Of a DNA stretch of 64,000 nucleotides, positions 1 to 10,285 are shown piece by piece; within the stretch, counting starts at the first letter, position 1; each line of letters opens with the position of its first letter. The notes beneath the pieces were generated by a model, which did not search any database, was not told the origin of the DNA, and was given only the letters and a program-made list of their open reading frames with translations. The stretch spans positions 155,948 through 219,947 of the forward strand of contig QKWP01000510.1 in assembly GCA_003550325.1 (NCBI GenBank), given 5' to 3'. A program made the translations under genes and the position numbers. Source of the stretch: Gigaspora rosea (lineage: Eukaryota > Glomeromycota > Glomeromycetes > Diversisporales > Gigasporaceae).

Positions 1-213
1 GCATTTGCTTACATTATTGAAAAACGGCATTTTATAACTATAAAACTCAAGCCAAATGTTCCTGTTCCACCTATCGCGAGAGGTTGGGAAGACATATGTT
101 CTAAACAAAGCAGAATGTGGAAAAATGTGTTTTTAGATAGAATTAATCAATTTAATAAGGAATATGAAGAAGAATTTAGATACTTAAAAGAAAATTTTGA
201 ATATGTTATTTGA
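1..213 (+). CDS. 3' end of an unidentified protein-coding gene
   Basis: An open frame runs from the first base to a TGA at 211-213 and gives the last 70 residues of a protein that starts outside the window. The peptide is hydrophilic. It has a Pro-rich stretch (NVPVPPIARGWEDIC) and then a charged, probably helical tail (FNKEYEEEFRYLKENFEYVI). Codon use and the lack of internal stops support real coding sequence. I do not recognise a family, and it has no membrane segment or metal-binding motif. The 258 bp between it and the hAT element at 472 show no gene, but contain several CACGTG-type palindromes (421, 447). Confidence 0.55.
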   Translation, partial: AFAYIIEKRHFITIKLKPNVPVPPIARGWEDICSKQSRMWKNVFLDRINQFNKEYEEEFRYLKENFEYVI

Positions 214-471
214 TATATATGTATGCAGCTTATCGTTACCTGATTTATGCAATTTATGCAATAACGATAATTAATTACTGAATTAAAAGTTTAAGAATAA
301 GTAATAATTATTGTAATCTATATATGTACTAATTATATCGATAGCGATAGCAATAAAAATTGAGTTATAAAATTGGCGAATATTGTAATTTATAGTATAT
401 ATAACGATAATATATAAAATCACGTGACTGACGGTACGTGCAATTTCACGTGATCAGGTACGTGTCCGTAG

Positions 472-1351
472 TAGGGATCCTAATTTTCTGCTGCGACAAG
501 CCCCAAATTCTGCCTGCTCTACACTTCGAATTATGCGAATTATGCGATAAATTTTTTAAAATTATGCTACAGATTATGCGGATCAGATAGAAATATGCGA
601 AATTTATCGTTATAAATTTTATCGTTATCGTTATTGTAAGTACTGAACCCCCATCAGTAACTTACCAATAAAACCACAAAATCTGTGTAATATAAAATTA
701 CGAAAAGAGTCGTGTTTACAAAACTGTTTTTTGCGCCAAACAAAAAAATTACTTGCAAAATTTTAGTATAAGGCCACGCAAAGTTAATTTTTCGTTTTGC
801 ATAACCCGCCGACCTTTTTTTTAAATTTCAATCATGCCAATTATTCCATTTTTGCTATTTAATTTTTTCTCCGGTGTCACCCGATGGTGACCTTAATTTT
901 CTGGAATTACCCGATAGAACCGAAAAAAAAATCTAAAATTTTCTGGGTGTGAACATGATCATATTAATTTACAGTAGATTAAAAAAAAAAAATCCGACCA
1001 GCCAACTGAAATTTTGGAACACCATGTTATGCAAAACGAAAAATTAACTTTGTGTCCTAATATATGTTTCTTATTAAATTTTTATACTACTTTAACGATA
1101 TGTTTTATTACTTAACATTTTGAAATTTCAAATCTGATAATATATGTAATTTATGTTTCGTACAATCAAATGCTGCGTCCAATAGGAACCCGATATTACT
1201 CGATCTTTAATTCCTGCCATTTATGCGCAGATTATGCTTTATTAATTATGCGAAATTCATCTTGATATGCGAATATCGCAGTCGCATATGCTTCTGCGGT
1301 AAAATCTGAATTATGCGCATATTATGCCATCGCAGATCCGCGGTATCCCTA
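472..1351. mobile_element. Non-autonomous hAT element (880 bp) with 8-bp target duplication
   Basis: The ends read TAGGGATCC at 472 and GGTATCCCTA finishing at 1351, an inverted pair matching the TAGNG terminus common in hAT elements. The 8-mer GTCCGTAG lies immediately outside both ends (464-471 and 1352-1359), which is the hAT target-duplication length. Subterminal regions on both sides (530-600, 1200-1330) are packed with TATGCG/ATTATGCG motifs, as expected of transposase-binding repeats. There is no transposase frame, so it would need help in trans. A smaller TIR element is nested at 769-1060. Confidence 0.85.
769..1060. mobile_element. TA-flanked MITE nested in the hAT element (292 bp)
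   Basis: A 26-bp perfect inverted repeat occupies 780-805 and 1026-1051 (core TTAATTTTTCGTTTTGCATA). The similarity extends outward to termini TAAGGCCAC and GTGTCCTAA. A TA dinucleotide sits outside each end (767-768, 1061-1062), the duplication made by Tc1/mariner-type transposases. It carries no coding sequence. The perfect arms suggest a recent insertion compared with the older host element around it. Confidence 0.75.
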
Positions 1352-1585
1352 GTCCGTAGATGGTCCGGAGCTACGTAGGTTCAAAAGATGCATCACGGCA
1401 CGTGACCGTAATAGTGCATTCTGATTGGTTTTAATTAAAAACATAAATGTTCACATTTTTACAATTTATTTTTAACAGTTTTATTCTTTAGGACAAAAAG
1501 AACAAAACTTGTGGATTAGTTTTACATTTTATAAATTTTTAAAAGTAGTATTTTTCGTAAAGCTATTTTTTATGAGATTTAAAGC

Positions 1586-1780
1586 CGCTGGCACCATACT
1601 AAAGCCGGCCATGCAAAACAGGAATTTGCCTGGATTATAAATTCGAGCCCTAAAATCAACTATAATAATCATTTTATTAACACTACCGATTATTTAAAGT
1701 CCAATATTAAAAAAAGCCCGAATATCTTTAATTTCAAAAAGAAATCAGAATACAATGACAGCGTAATAATAATAAAATAG
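1586..1780 (+). CDS. Orphan terminal exon of an unidentified gene
   Basis: A 64-codon frame with coding character ends at TAG 1778-1780. It begins after a possible acceptor (AAAG at about 1581-1584), since the same frame has TAA just upstream. The peptide starts RWHHTKAGHAKQEFAWIINS and ends in a Lys/Asn-rich tail. It lacks an ATG, so it would be the last exon of a gene whose earlier exons lie upstream, where the hAT element (472-1351) now sits. The element may therefore lie in an intron or may have broken the gene. I cannot name the family. The flanking stretches 1360-1585 and 1781-2031 show nothing else. Confidence 0.4.
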   Translation, partial: RWHHTKAGHAKQEFAWIINSSPKINYNNHFINTTDYLKSNIKKSPNIFNFKKKSEYNDSVIIIK

Positions 1781-2031
1781 ATTCAATAATATATTTTTTT
1801 TCTTGAATATGACATATGAATATAATTTTGTTATTATATGATATATATATGTATAAGAGGTTACAAATGTATTAAGGTTTAAAAGAAAATATGTGTTTAA
1901 AATATAGAAGAATTAAGATACGATTAAGAGACATGAATAAAATATAAATAGTACATTTTATAATTTTTTTTAAAAAAATTTAATCGAAATTATCGTTATT
2001 GGGAAATATATATATATTTTTTTTTGTTTAA

Positions 2032-4791
2032 TTAAGCGGTGGCGGTTGTAGCAGTTGCAGCTGTGTTCAAGTCCGTTTTCTCGATAATAGGCGCATCATT
2101 ATCAGTCTTAGGTTCAGTCTTAGATTCAGTATTTTCTTTAGAGGCGTCAGCAGCTTGATCGACCGCTTCCTGTATACCTTCAGGATCTGTGTCATTTGGG
2201 ACTTCAGGGAGCTCATCCTTTTTATCAGTAGATGTTTCAGGGAGATTATCGATGTATTCTTGAATTACTTTAGTCCATTCAGATTGATCGTCATCAGTTG
2301 AAGCTTGAAACTTATAGGTTCTTGATGGAGTCTCAATTTCAAATCTTTTATCACCACTCTTTTTGACATTGCATGCCTTGTCTATTTTAACTTGTTTCTT
2401 TGTTTTACTATCTTTAAAATAGTATAACGTTCCATTATGGAACGCAAAGTATTGTGCTTCATAACGTTTGAGAATTTGAGATTCTTTGTGTAATCTTCCT
2501 TGTATAGCAGCATCGGGATATTCTTTCTTCACCTCATTCACAATTTCGCCTTCGTCTGGTAAAGCTTCTGAGTCATGTTTCTCTTCGCTTTGTGAGCCTT
2601 GTCGCTTTTTTTGCATACTTGCCCTATTATTCGAAATAAGAAAATGGATAAGATTATTTTTACCATTATAAATCACCTAATTAATTTAGTACCTCTTCTT
2701 TTTCTTGTCATCGCCATCCGTTACGGCATCTTTTTGAGTTTCGTCTTCTTTTTGTTCTTCGGAATCACACTGTGCTTTTTCAGGTCTTTTCTTAAAGACA
2801 CTAGTAATTCTACGACCCAGATGTGTAATTTTTGAGGTATGTTCATCTTTGGGCTTTTCAGCAGTTTCCTCATCTTTAGCTGGCTCGCCACTGCTAGTTG
2901 GTTGTTCTTCGGAGACAGCTTCAGTAGGTTGAGTAGGTTGTTCAGTTCCTACAAAACGTTATGTATTAATTTTTTAAGAACTAAAGAAATAGATTGATAG
3001 AAAATTCTACTTACTTTCAGCAGGTTCTGCTTCTGACGTAGGAGTTTTTTCATCTTTGAACTTTTTACTAATGGTATTAATGGTGGTAGTAATTGCTTCT
3101 ACAATTCCTCCCTTCTTCTTTTCATCCTTAGTTTCATCTTTAGTTTCATCTTTAGTTTCATCTTTGGTTTCATCTTTGGTTTCTTCAGTGGCCTGTGTAT
3201 CCTTATCCTCAGTAGCAGTATCAACAGCAGCTGAAGTTTCACTAGTTCCAACGTCCCTATTTTCTTGGGATGCTTCTTTATCTTTTGAACTTTCTTCCTT
3301 TGTCTCTGATGCCTTTTCCCTCTTTCCAAACAGAATATTTATAATGCCACTTTTTGTAGACTTTGGAGATTTAGTAGCAGCATCATCTGAAGAGGCTTCA
3401 ACTCCATTTGTATCAACAGTAATATTTTTGGGTTCGGTTTCACTAGTAGTAGCCTCAGTGGTAGGAACCTCAGTAGTTTCAGAAGTAGTGGTAGTCTCAG
3501 TAGCAGGAGTATCAGGAGAAGACTTTTTGGGTCGAAGGATGGGAAATAGAGATTTGCGTTTACCATCTGATTTACTTTGTTTCTCGTCACCATCAGAAAG
3601 TATTTCTGAATCTGAAGTTACACCTCCATCTTTAGAAGGATTGAAATCTAACTGTTTGTTTACTGAAAATATAAATTAAAAATAAAATACAACGTTAATC
3701 TATGACGCATTAATTTATAATATAAAAGTGTAAACGAATACTTTCACGCGCGTTACATAGCATACATAGTTGTGTAAAAAGATATAAAGGGACTTACCGA
3801 GTTTATTATAAATTTCCTTGTATCCTTCACTAGTGTCGATGTCATTGAGTTCTTCAGCTTCTTTAACCTTAAGTTCAATGGTATGTACCCAACGCTTCTT
3901 AAATTCTTCACTGGGTGCTTCCAACTCATATTCCTTATTTTTAGTAATTATTTTGAATTTGTTTGGACTGATATCTTTGCAAGTAACTCCTTTTAAGTTG
4001 ATAATGCCTGATGGTATTCGTTTTTCTTTTAAATTTTCAGTCCTGTAATAAAACAAAAGACCCTTGCCCGTTTGAGTAGCGTGAGCAATGTTACAGAAAA
4101 ATGTCTTGTTAATTTCCTCGAATTGATTTGGTTTTGATTCTTCTTTTGGTTCTTCTTTTGGTTCTTCTTTTGGTTCTTCTTTCTCATCTTTGTTCTCAGA
4201 AGAATCAGGTGCAGGGGCATCAGGTGCAGAAGAATCAGGTGCAGGAACATCACTTTTTTCACTTTTTTCGCTTTTCTCGGTCGATGGTTTTGTGTGAGGA
4301 GCTTTTGTAGACACATCTTTTACGTTTTTCTTGTGATATAAATTAAGACTGTCTTTAGGAATAGGCATTTCACCTAATTCAAAATATTCTTTATTTTTAC
4401 CACCAAAAATATATCTGCGTGTGTGTTTATGCAGCCAGCCGCCTTCAGAGATAGGTTCAAGAGGCACAGACTCTTTGTCCTCTCTGTCTTTGATTCCATT
4501 TTCTTTGTCTTTGATTCCATTTTCTTTGTCTTTGATTCCATTTTCCTTGTCTTTGATTTCATTTTCCTTGTCTTTGATTCCATTTTCCTTAAATGTTTCT
4601 TCAATTAGTTCTACCTTTTTTTCTTCCACTATTTCAGTAGGTTCAGTAGTTTCGGTAGGTTCAGTAGCTCCAGTAACTTCAGTAGCTCCAGTAGTTTCGG
4701 TAGTTATAATAACTTTTTCAGTAGCTCCAATAGGTTCAGAAGTTATAATTTTCTCTACGACCTCAATCTCTGAATTAATAGGATCGGACAT
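2032..4791 (-). CDS. Two-PH-domain fungal protein, 829 aa, four exons
   Basis: I read four exons on the minus strand: 4791-3798, 3662-3015, 2948-2693 and 2623-2032. The introns are 135, 66, 69 bp with GTAAGT, GTAAGT and GTACTA donors. Phases agree throughout, giving 2490 nt. ATG at 4791 is the first in frame. The C-terminal PH domain (about residues 673-760) shows the expected GRLHKES start, the YFAFHNGTLYYF strand pair, and a final helix with the invariant Trp (DQSEWTKVIQEYI). A second PH-like region (about 117-310; GGWLHKH, then KRWVHTIELK) is split by a Lys/Glu/Pro-rich insert at about 160-225. Between them lies a low-complexity linker, with an exon-1 heptad (KDKENGI) repeated about five times before the first domain and TKDE repeats in exon 2. 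PH domains bind phosphoinositides or proteins at membranes. Proteins of this layout resemble the fungal Meu6-like PH family, but that link is from memory. No signal peptide or membrane segment is seen. Confidence 0.85.
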
Positions 4792-5076
4792 TATTAAATT
4801 TTACCGTGTGATATTACTATATGAGAAAATGCAATAACTCGAGAGATAAAAAGAGTTTATTGCCAAGTAAGAAATGTTTTTTTTCTTTTCTTTCGTATGA
4901 AAAAAAAAAAAAAGGCGTAGAGTTGTTTTATTAGAATTATTATATTTATAATAATAATAATAATTAATAAAATAAAATAAAAAATAGAAATTAGATAAAA
5001 GATATGAAAAGCCCACTTTTTTGACGGGAAAAGAAATATAGAGACTTTTTATTTTCAAAAAAAAGGGGTGTGATAA

Positions 5077-5268
5077 GATGAAACCTTACAAAGAGTTAGA
5101 CCAACTAAAAAAAGAAACCAGAGGTCATTAGGTGTTACACCAAAAGATCAAGAAAATTTTTGTGCAAAGATATTCACAAGTTTGATAAGCATTCAACATC
5201 ACATTACAGAAGAAAAAAAAATTTGTGCTGATTATAGTCGTGTGATGAATTATTTATGGAAGCAATAA
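5077..5268 (+). CDS. Exon-like open frame, 63 codons, unknown
   Basis: After TAA at 5074-5076 the frame stays open to TAA 5266-5268. The peptide is well mixed in composition (for example VTPKDQENFCAKIFTSL, then CADYSRVMNYLWKQ). It has no ATG near its start, so it could be a terminal exon entered at the AG at 5076-5077 or a remnant. It points away from the PH gene promoter and converges on the minus-strand exon at 5376-5542. I recognise no domain. Confidence 0.3.
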   Translation, partial: DETLQRVRPTKKRNQRSLGVTPKDQENFCAKIFTSLISIQHHITEEKKICADYSRVMNYLWKQ

Positions 5269-5375
5269 GTACAGAATATATAATTATTTACAGTATTAAT
5301 AACTGAAATAAACACGATTTTTTTACTGGTAAATGTTACAATTTTTTATTATAATTTATAATATCATGCAATTCA

Positions 5376-5542
5376 TTATTTGTGGTAATTTGTGTGTGGT
5401 AGACCGATCAATTTAGTTTCCGTATTGGTTTCAGCAACTAAAGAACAGCAATTCCCGCAGTGTAACAATATATATTCATCGATTACTTTGTATCGCCCGG
5501 TCCGAAGACACCTTTGCACCATACAAAGCTCTTTAAAATAAT
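5376..5542 (-). CDS. Terminal exon with a CxxC motif, unknown family
   Basis: On the minus strand a good acceptor (TTATTGCAG) precedes a 167-nt exon that ends at TAA 5376-5378. It encodes about 54 residues, including a basic stretch QRCLRTGRYKVIDEYILLHC and the zinc-ligand-like HCGNC. One CxxC with hydrophobic strands around it is reminiscent of Yippee/Mis18-type zinc folds, but the second CxxC is not visible and I do not claim the family. The upstream exon was not fixed; a possible donor lies near 5651. The two open frames here are convergent and only 107 bp apart. Confidence 0.4.
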
Positions 5543-7758
5543 CTGCAATAAAAGGGATTAAAGTAATTAAATATTACGGAAAATGATTTTTTTTTTAAAA
5601 AAAAAAAAAAAGACACATGAAGGTGGTTAAATTAATCGTCCATATGTACAGCATAAAGATTTGCACTTTAGGAAAATCACTATTTTTTCACACTTAATGC
5701 TAACACTAATACCAACTACGGATTGAACTACACAAACTACAAAGCTACGAACACGAAACGAACTGGTTTACAAAAAAAGAAACTCAGTTATTTCAGTATT
5801 TTAACTTTAAACAACCAAAATTGATATGCATGTATGAAAATCACTTGAATTAGCATACATTAACGTTAATGTTAATTCTATAACTTGATAATGCTAATAA
5901 ATTTTTCTCTACGTATAACTAACCAATGCACAAAAGTGTACCAATGTTCGATAACGACACGTGAATACAGCCGACTGCGCATACTGTAAAGAAAGGGCCC
6001 AATTGTCTGATCTCCCTCCAAAATAATAAAAAAAAAATAAAAAAAAAATACTGTATATATATAAAATAAAATTGAAAGAATTCAATTACTTTCCTAATCT
6101 AGTCACGTCATGATTTGTTTGTTCTATTCAACCTTTTTTTTACATTTCTTTAAAGTATTAATTGTTATGATCTGACCCTCAATAAAAGCACATCTTGAAG
6201 GCTATCAAATTGCTTGGTTTAGAAATTTTAACAAAGCAAATAGAAATACATTAAATCACCTTGCTTTGAAGGTTTACTGCTGATTTGTTTACATGCAATT
6301 ATGCTTGCGAAACTTGTATCAGTTCACAAAATTTACCTTTTTATAATACCGCTTTGTTCACATTTATTAATAACCATGCATGCCTATTAATTTAATCCAT
6401 ATATATTTTCCATTTCATTTATTCATTTATTCCATTTATTTCATTTTCGTGGAATCAATAATCATTGCAAAATGACCTATTTTTTCGTCACCAAAAAAGT
6501 AGGAATGTGCGTACACATGTACGTATGAAATAGAACGAATCATTGAATCGTATGATACATAATAGACTAATTTCATCATAAATATGCGAGAAAGTTTTTT
6601 AATCAGACCAATAATGAAATATCACTTCCGATTATTATGAAACTATTAATAACAGTTTTTTATATTCGTCTCTTCTCTTTCCTAATATGGATGTGAGCTG
6701 AATCATATATTGGTCACCTGATCTTTAATTTATTATTGTTAATTTTTTTAATTTCTGAATTTATCTGTTATAACCGTGTGATGAATTATTTGTCACGTCG
6801 GAGTATGTTTCTTGAACATCCGATTATTTATTATACTTTTATTATGTAAACAAAACCAAACTAATAACCATCTCAATCTAATTTTATAAAAAATCTTGTA
6901 AATAATGCGGCAATCTTGCAAAATAATATGGTAAATAATGTAAATAGTATTGTAATAATACTGTAAGAATCGTAAAAATTAAAATTAATTGTCTTTTCCC
7001 ATTATCAATGATTTATTAACAGGTATATCATTAGGATTAAAATAAAAAAAAATACAAAATATATGTGTGTACTATTCATGCAATAGTTAATGATTAGCTG
7101 TAGATTAGATACACATGTACTGTATTATATTATTTAAAAAGAGCTTAGTAATGAAAGAAAGTGTTCCAATACTTTTCACGCTGTTCATGCTGTTCATGCT
7201 GTTCATGTAAACAGATCATTTGCATATCGATAAAAAAAAAACCTGTACGTACGCAGAACCTTTTGCTCTGACCCACAAATCATTAATGATCGACATGAAT
7301 TCCCTCCGTCTCGATTTATGATTTTTTTTTCCTACTTTTTTCTACTGTATAAAAAAAATATTAGCCCATTTGTCCTTTCCTGGCTAGTCCTAAATTATAA
7401 AACGCCTGCATCAGCCTTGCGTAGTCACTCTTTACCTGTCAGGTGAAGCCGCATCATTTTAGTCTTTCCCCACATTCTATCTATGTACAAATAATAATTT
7501 CTCGATTTGCCCATTTTGAATATATATTTATACTTTTATGGGTTTATTATGAGTTCATAATGAGGAGTGATGTTTAATAGGATCACTTATTATTTTGTTT
7601 CATTAGCGATAGTATTTTTTTTCTTGTTACATCACTCATCCGCTTTTAGTAAATAGAATTCCATATAATCAAATATTAAATCTTATGACTTAAAAAATTC
7701 TCTCACGCCGATAGAGCTGTTTGTTATGTAATATATATATGTTCTTCTAATAATAAGA
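5543..7758. other. Intergenic region, 2.2 kb, no gene seen
   Basis: This AT-rich stretch shows no convincing exon on either strand. It contains A- and T-tracts, a TATA-like TATAAAACG at about 7398, and a short 9-bp tandem repeat at 7181. It is the downstream flank of the coiled-coil gene on the minus strand. Upstream exons of the CxxC gene may lie near 5650-5800, where a minus-strand frame stays open for a short distance without a clear start. Confidence 0.5.
7181..7207. repeat. Three tandem copies of a 9-mer
   Basis: CTGTTCATG occurs three times in a row in non-coding DNA. It is too short to assign a role. Confidence 0.8.
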
Positions 7759-9221
7759 TCATCGTTTTAATTGCTTGTTACTTCGATTACTTAATACTTC
7801 TTTAATTTCTTGCTCTAAGTCAACGTCTATTATCAACTTTCGTTTTATCTATCATGAAATATTTTGTGTCACGTTTTACATGATGCTCATTTAAAAAAAA
7901 ACTTTATCTTTTTTCGTTTTCATTACCTTGGCTGTACTGTTTAATTTCGTAATTTGTGGGCAAATTGTTGAATCGTTTTGTGATGACCGTTCAGGAATTG
8001 TTAAGGAAAGATTTGCCGCATTTGTATTATTTTGTCTGCAAGATATATAACAACTATTATTATGCATATCTTAAGAATTTCCCATTCAAATTATAATACC
8101 TTAAAATGTATCTTTGCTCTGATTTTTTAAGTGTGTGAATTGAAGGCGTATTTTTAGTCTGTGTCATAAATTCACTCCCGTCAAAACTCGGTTCTTGGAA
8201 CGTAGTTTGACTATTTGATAAAGACTTTAGTTGTGTAAATCCCTGCTCATCTATCTTATTTGCTTCTTTCACATGTAATTTAGGTTGTTCGAATCGTGTA
8301 TTATTACCCCCTGTGGAGGGTTTTGGCATAGAATATTCTATTTCTTGCTTTACAAATGTATTATAAGATTTCTGCTTCAATTTTGACAATGAACTACCGG
8401 TACTACTCGTACTACCCGTTGGCGCGGTTAAACATTGTTGGCAATTGGCTATTTTTTGATTCTGTAAAGGTATTATTATGATTATGTAAAATGTATCAAT
8501 TTTTCATAATTTATCAAATGAACATTCTTACCTCAAGAACATTTTCAAGTAATCGATGATGAATAGAGAGCTCTCTTTTTAATTCCTCAACTTGTGTGGA
8601 AAGCGACTTTTCTAAAGACTTTGTATTTTCTTCATGCTTCAAATTGATGCCTTGAATTAATTTAGGAAATAGATTGTTTATTTGCTTGGATATTTCTTCC
8701 CTAAATATGTCTTTTTATCAAATATTGTTATTAAAAAATTAGTCAATATAAATTATTTATATTCGTACGTGCGTACGTACATACCTATGTGAATTCCTCC
8801 ACGTGAACTTTGTACTTCGTGAGTGAATGATGAACCTATCTTAAACATTTCGTCTTTTATAGTGATGATGTTTTGTTTTAGCACATGCTCGATATTGTCG
8901 ATTTTAGCCATCAACCTATCAAATTCAACTGAGCGTGATATCAAATCACGACTAATTAATGTTGTCTCAAATTTTCGGGTTGAAAAAGCTATACAACAAG
9001 GAATTTCGGTTCCATCTTGAAATGCGTCGTGGTCTGCCACATTTATTTGTGATAGGTAATCGGTCAAGAATTTTGATTGCTCTAAAGTCTTTAATGCCTG
9101 TAATTAATAAAATCAATAATGGTTAACTGTATGTTGTGTCATTCTTCCTTTGTTTTACTTATTCAAACGTATACAGACTTCGTTTTTGTCTCCTTGCATC
9201 CTCTTTTGAAACGCGTCAACA
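7759..9221 (-). CDS. Coiled-coil-like protein, at least 350 aa, multi-exon
   Basis: Five exons are well supported on the minus strand: 9097-8785, 8710-8532, 8461-8100, 8035-7927 and 7848-7759. Introns are 74, 70, 64 and 78 bp and the phases fit, giving 1053 nt. A further upstream exon, about 9221-9179, is plausible but uses a poor donor (GTCTGT), and the true start was not found. The N-terminal part (TEIPCCIAFSTRKFE) looks globular. It is followed by a long charged helix-rich region (about 60-165: IDNIEHVLKQNIITIKDEMF, LSTQVEELKRELSIHHRLLE) likely to form a coiled coil. The rest is a Ser/Thr/Asn/Gln-rich tail with a CQQC motif and a basic C-terminus (SNRSNKQLKR). I recognise no family. The layout would fit a chromosome-axis or scaffold protein, which is speculation. 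A GTAC microsatellite (8764-8784) sits at the first intron's donor. Confidence 0.7.
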
Positions 9222-9486
9222 CTATGCAAAAAAAAAATTGTTTTGATTAAGCTAATTAAGCGAGAACTTGTGCTAAAGTCGCGTATTTGAGATTTTAAAA
9301 TCCTATTGTTTATTTAAGCCCTAAGTTTTAAAGATACCAGAATCAAAGTCCGAAATAACCTATTAGTCACATTTCATGCAGATCTTGTGGGTAAATTAAG
9401 TTTCACTGGAGAACTTAGTTCGTTCCTGTTTAAAGTCGAACCAGTTAAACCTGGGTTTTTTAATTACGCGAATTTAATAATAATAT

Positions 9487-9598
9487 ACCGGATGGGTGAA
9501 AAGTCTCTAGGCAAGACCCTTTAACGTTTATATTTATGTATAAATTGTATTTAAAATTACAAATCTTATCGGAGATAGTAAAAAAGGGTCCAGCCGGC
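9487..9598. mobile_element. Possible small MITE (112 bp)
   Basis: The ends ACCGGATGG and CCAGCCGGC are inverted with two mismatches. The 4-mer ATAT flanks both ends (9483-9486, 9599-9602). No coding sequence is present. The repeat is short, so this is tentative. Confidence 0.35.
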
Positions 9599-10087
9599 AT
9601 ATAATTATGATCAGTAATGTTTATTTAAATTTGATGTTTTTAATTAAAAATTAATTTGATGCTTTTAAAATTTTAAAATTAAAAATTGTATTTAATTAAA
9701 AATTTATTTAGTATATATATTTTAATTAAAATTATATATTTTTAAAATAGATTTTTATTAAACCATTCTGTTAAAACAACATTCTATAGTATAGTATAGG
9801 ATCGTCAATATGCATATAACCTGAGTTTATTTTGACGTATGCGGGGGTAATATGTAATGATGCAATTAAATACAATTAAATACGCGAAAAGTAAAATAAA
9901 AAAGTGATCGTTTTTCTTTTTTTTTTTTTTTTGGTTTTCTTGTGCACAATTACCTAAAATAATCTTTTTTTGTAAATCTGTTAAAAAAGACATGTATAGA
10001 AAAGAAATAAAAAAATAGATTAATATTTTTATCTAATTATAATAATAGTTTATATTATATAGTTGGCATCTTTTAACATTTATTATA

Positions 10088-10285
10088 AAACGCACCTATG
10101 ATGGTTTTGCACCTATCATATGTTTTATTATGTTTTTTAGATTTTTCCAAGATTTGAATATAAAAAATTTTTAACACAAAATTTACATGTTAGCATTAGT
10201 ACTTAGGGTTAGGGTTTGGGAAGGGTTGTTAGGGGTGTAGAGCATTTTTACTTAGAACATCTTGTAAAACAATATAGTTGCGTTT
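10088..10285. mobile_element. TA-flanked MITE with a telomere-like core (198 bp)
   Basis: The termini AAACGCACCTAT and (inverted) AAACGCAACTAT match, followed by a further similar stretch (GTTTTGCA / GTTTTACA). TA flanks both sides (10086-10087, 10286-10287). The interior holds a degenerate telomeric tract at 10203-10237 (TTAGGGTTAGGGTTTGGG and onward). No coding sequence. Confidence 0.5.

Noticed and set aside
3056..3679. 207-codon plus-strand frame
   Set aside because: It is antisense to exon 2 of the PH gene. Its Ser/Val-rich runs mirror the Glu/Thr/Lys repeats of that exon, and the splice phases prove the minus-strand gene.
4421..4837. 138-codon plus-strand frame
   Set aside because: It is a shadow of the KDKENGI repeat region of PH exon 1; it consists of low-complexity IPFSLSL repeats.
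5376..5542. Assignment to Yippee or Mis18
   Set aside because: Only one CxxC is visible and the exon is isolated; the family name would be a guess.
9805..9993. 62-codon minus-strand frame
   Set aside because: It spans a T-run and low-complexity AT DNA, with no coding character.
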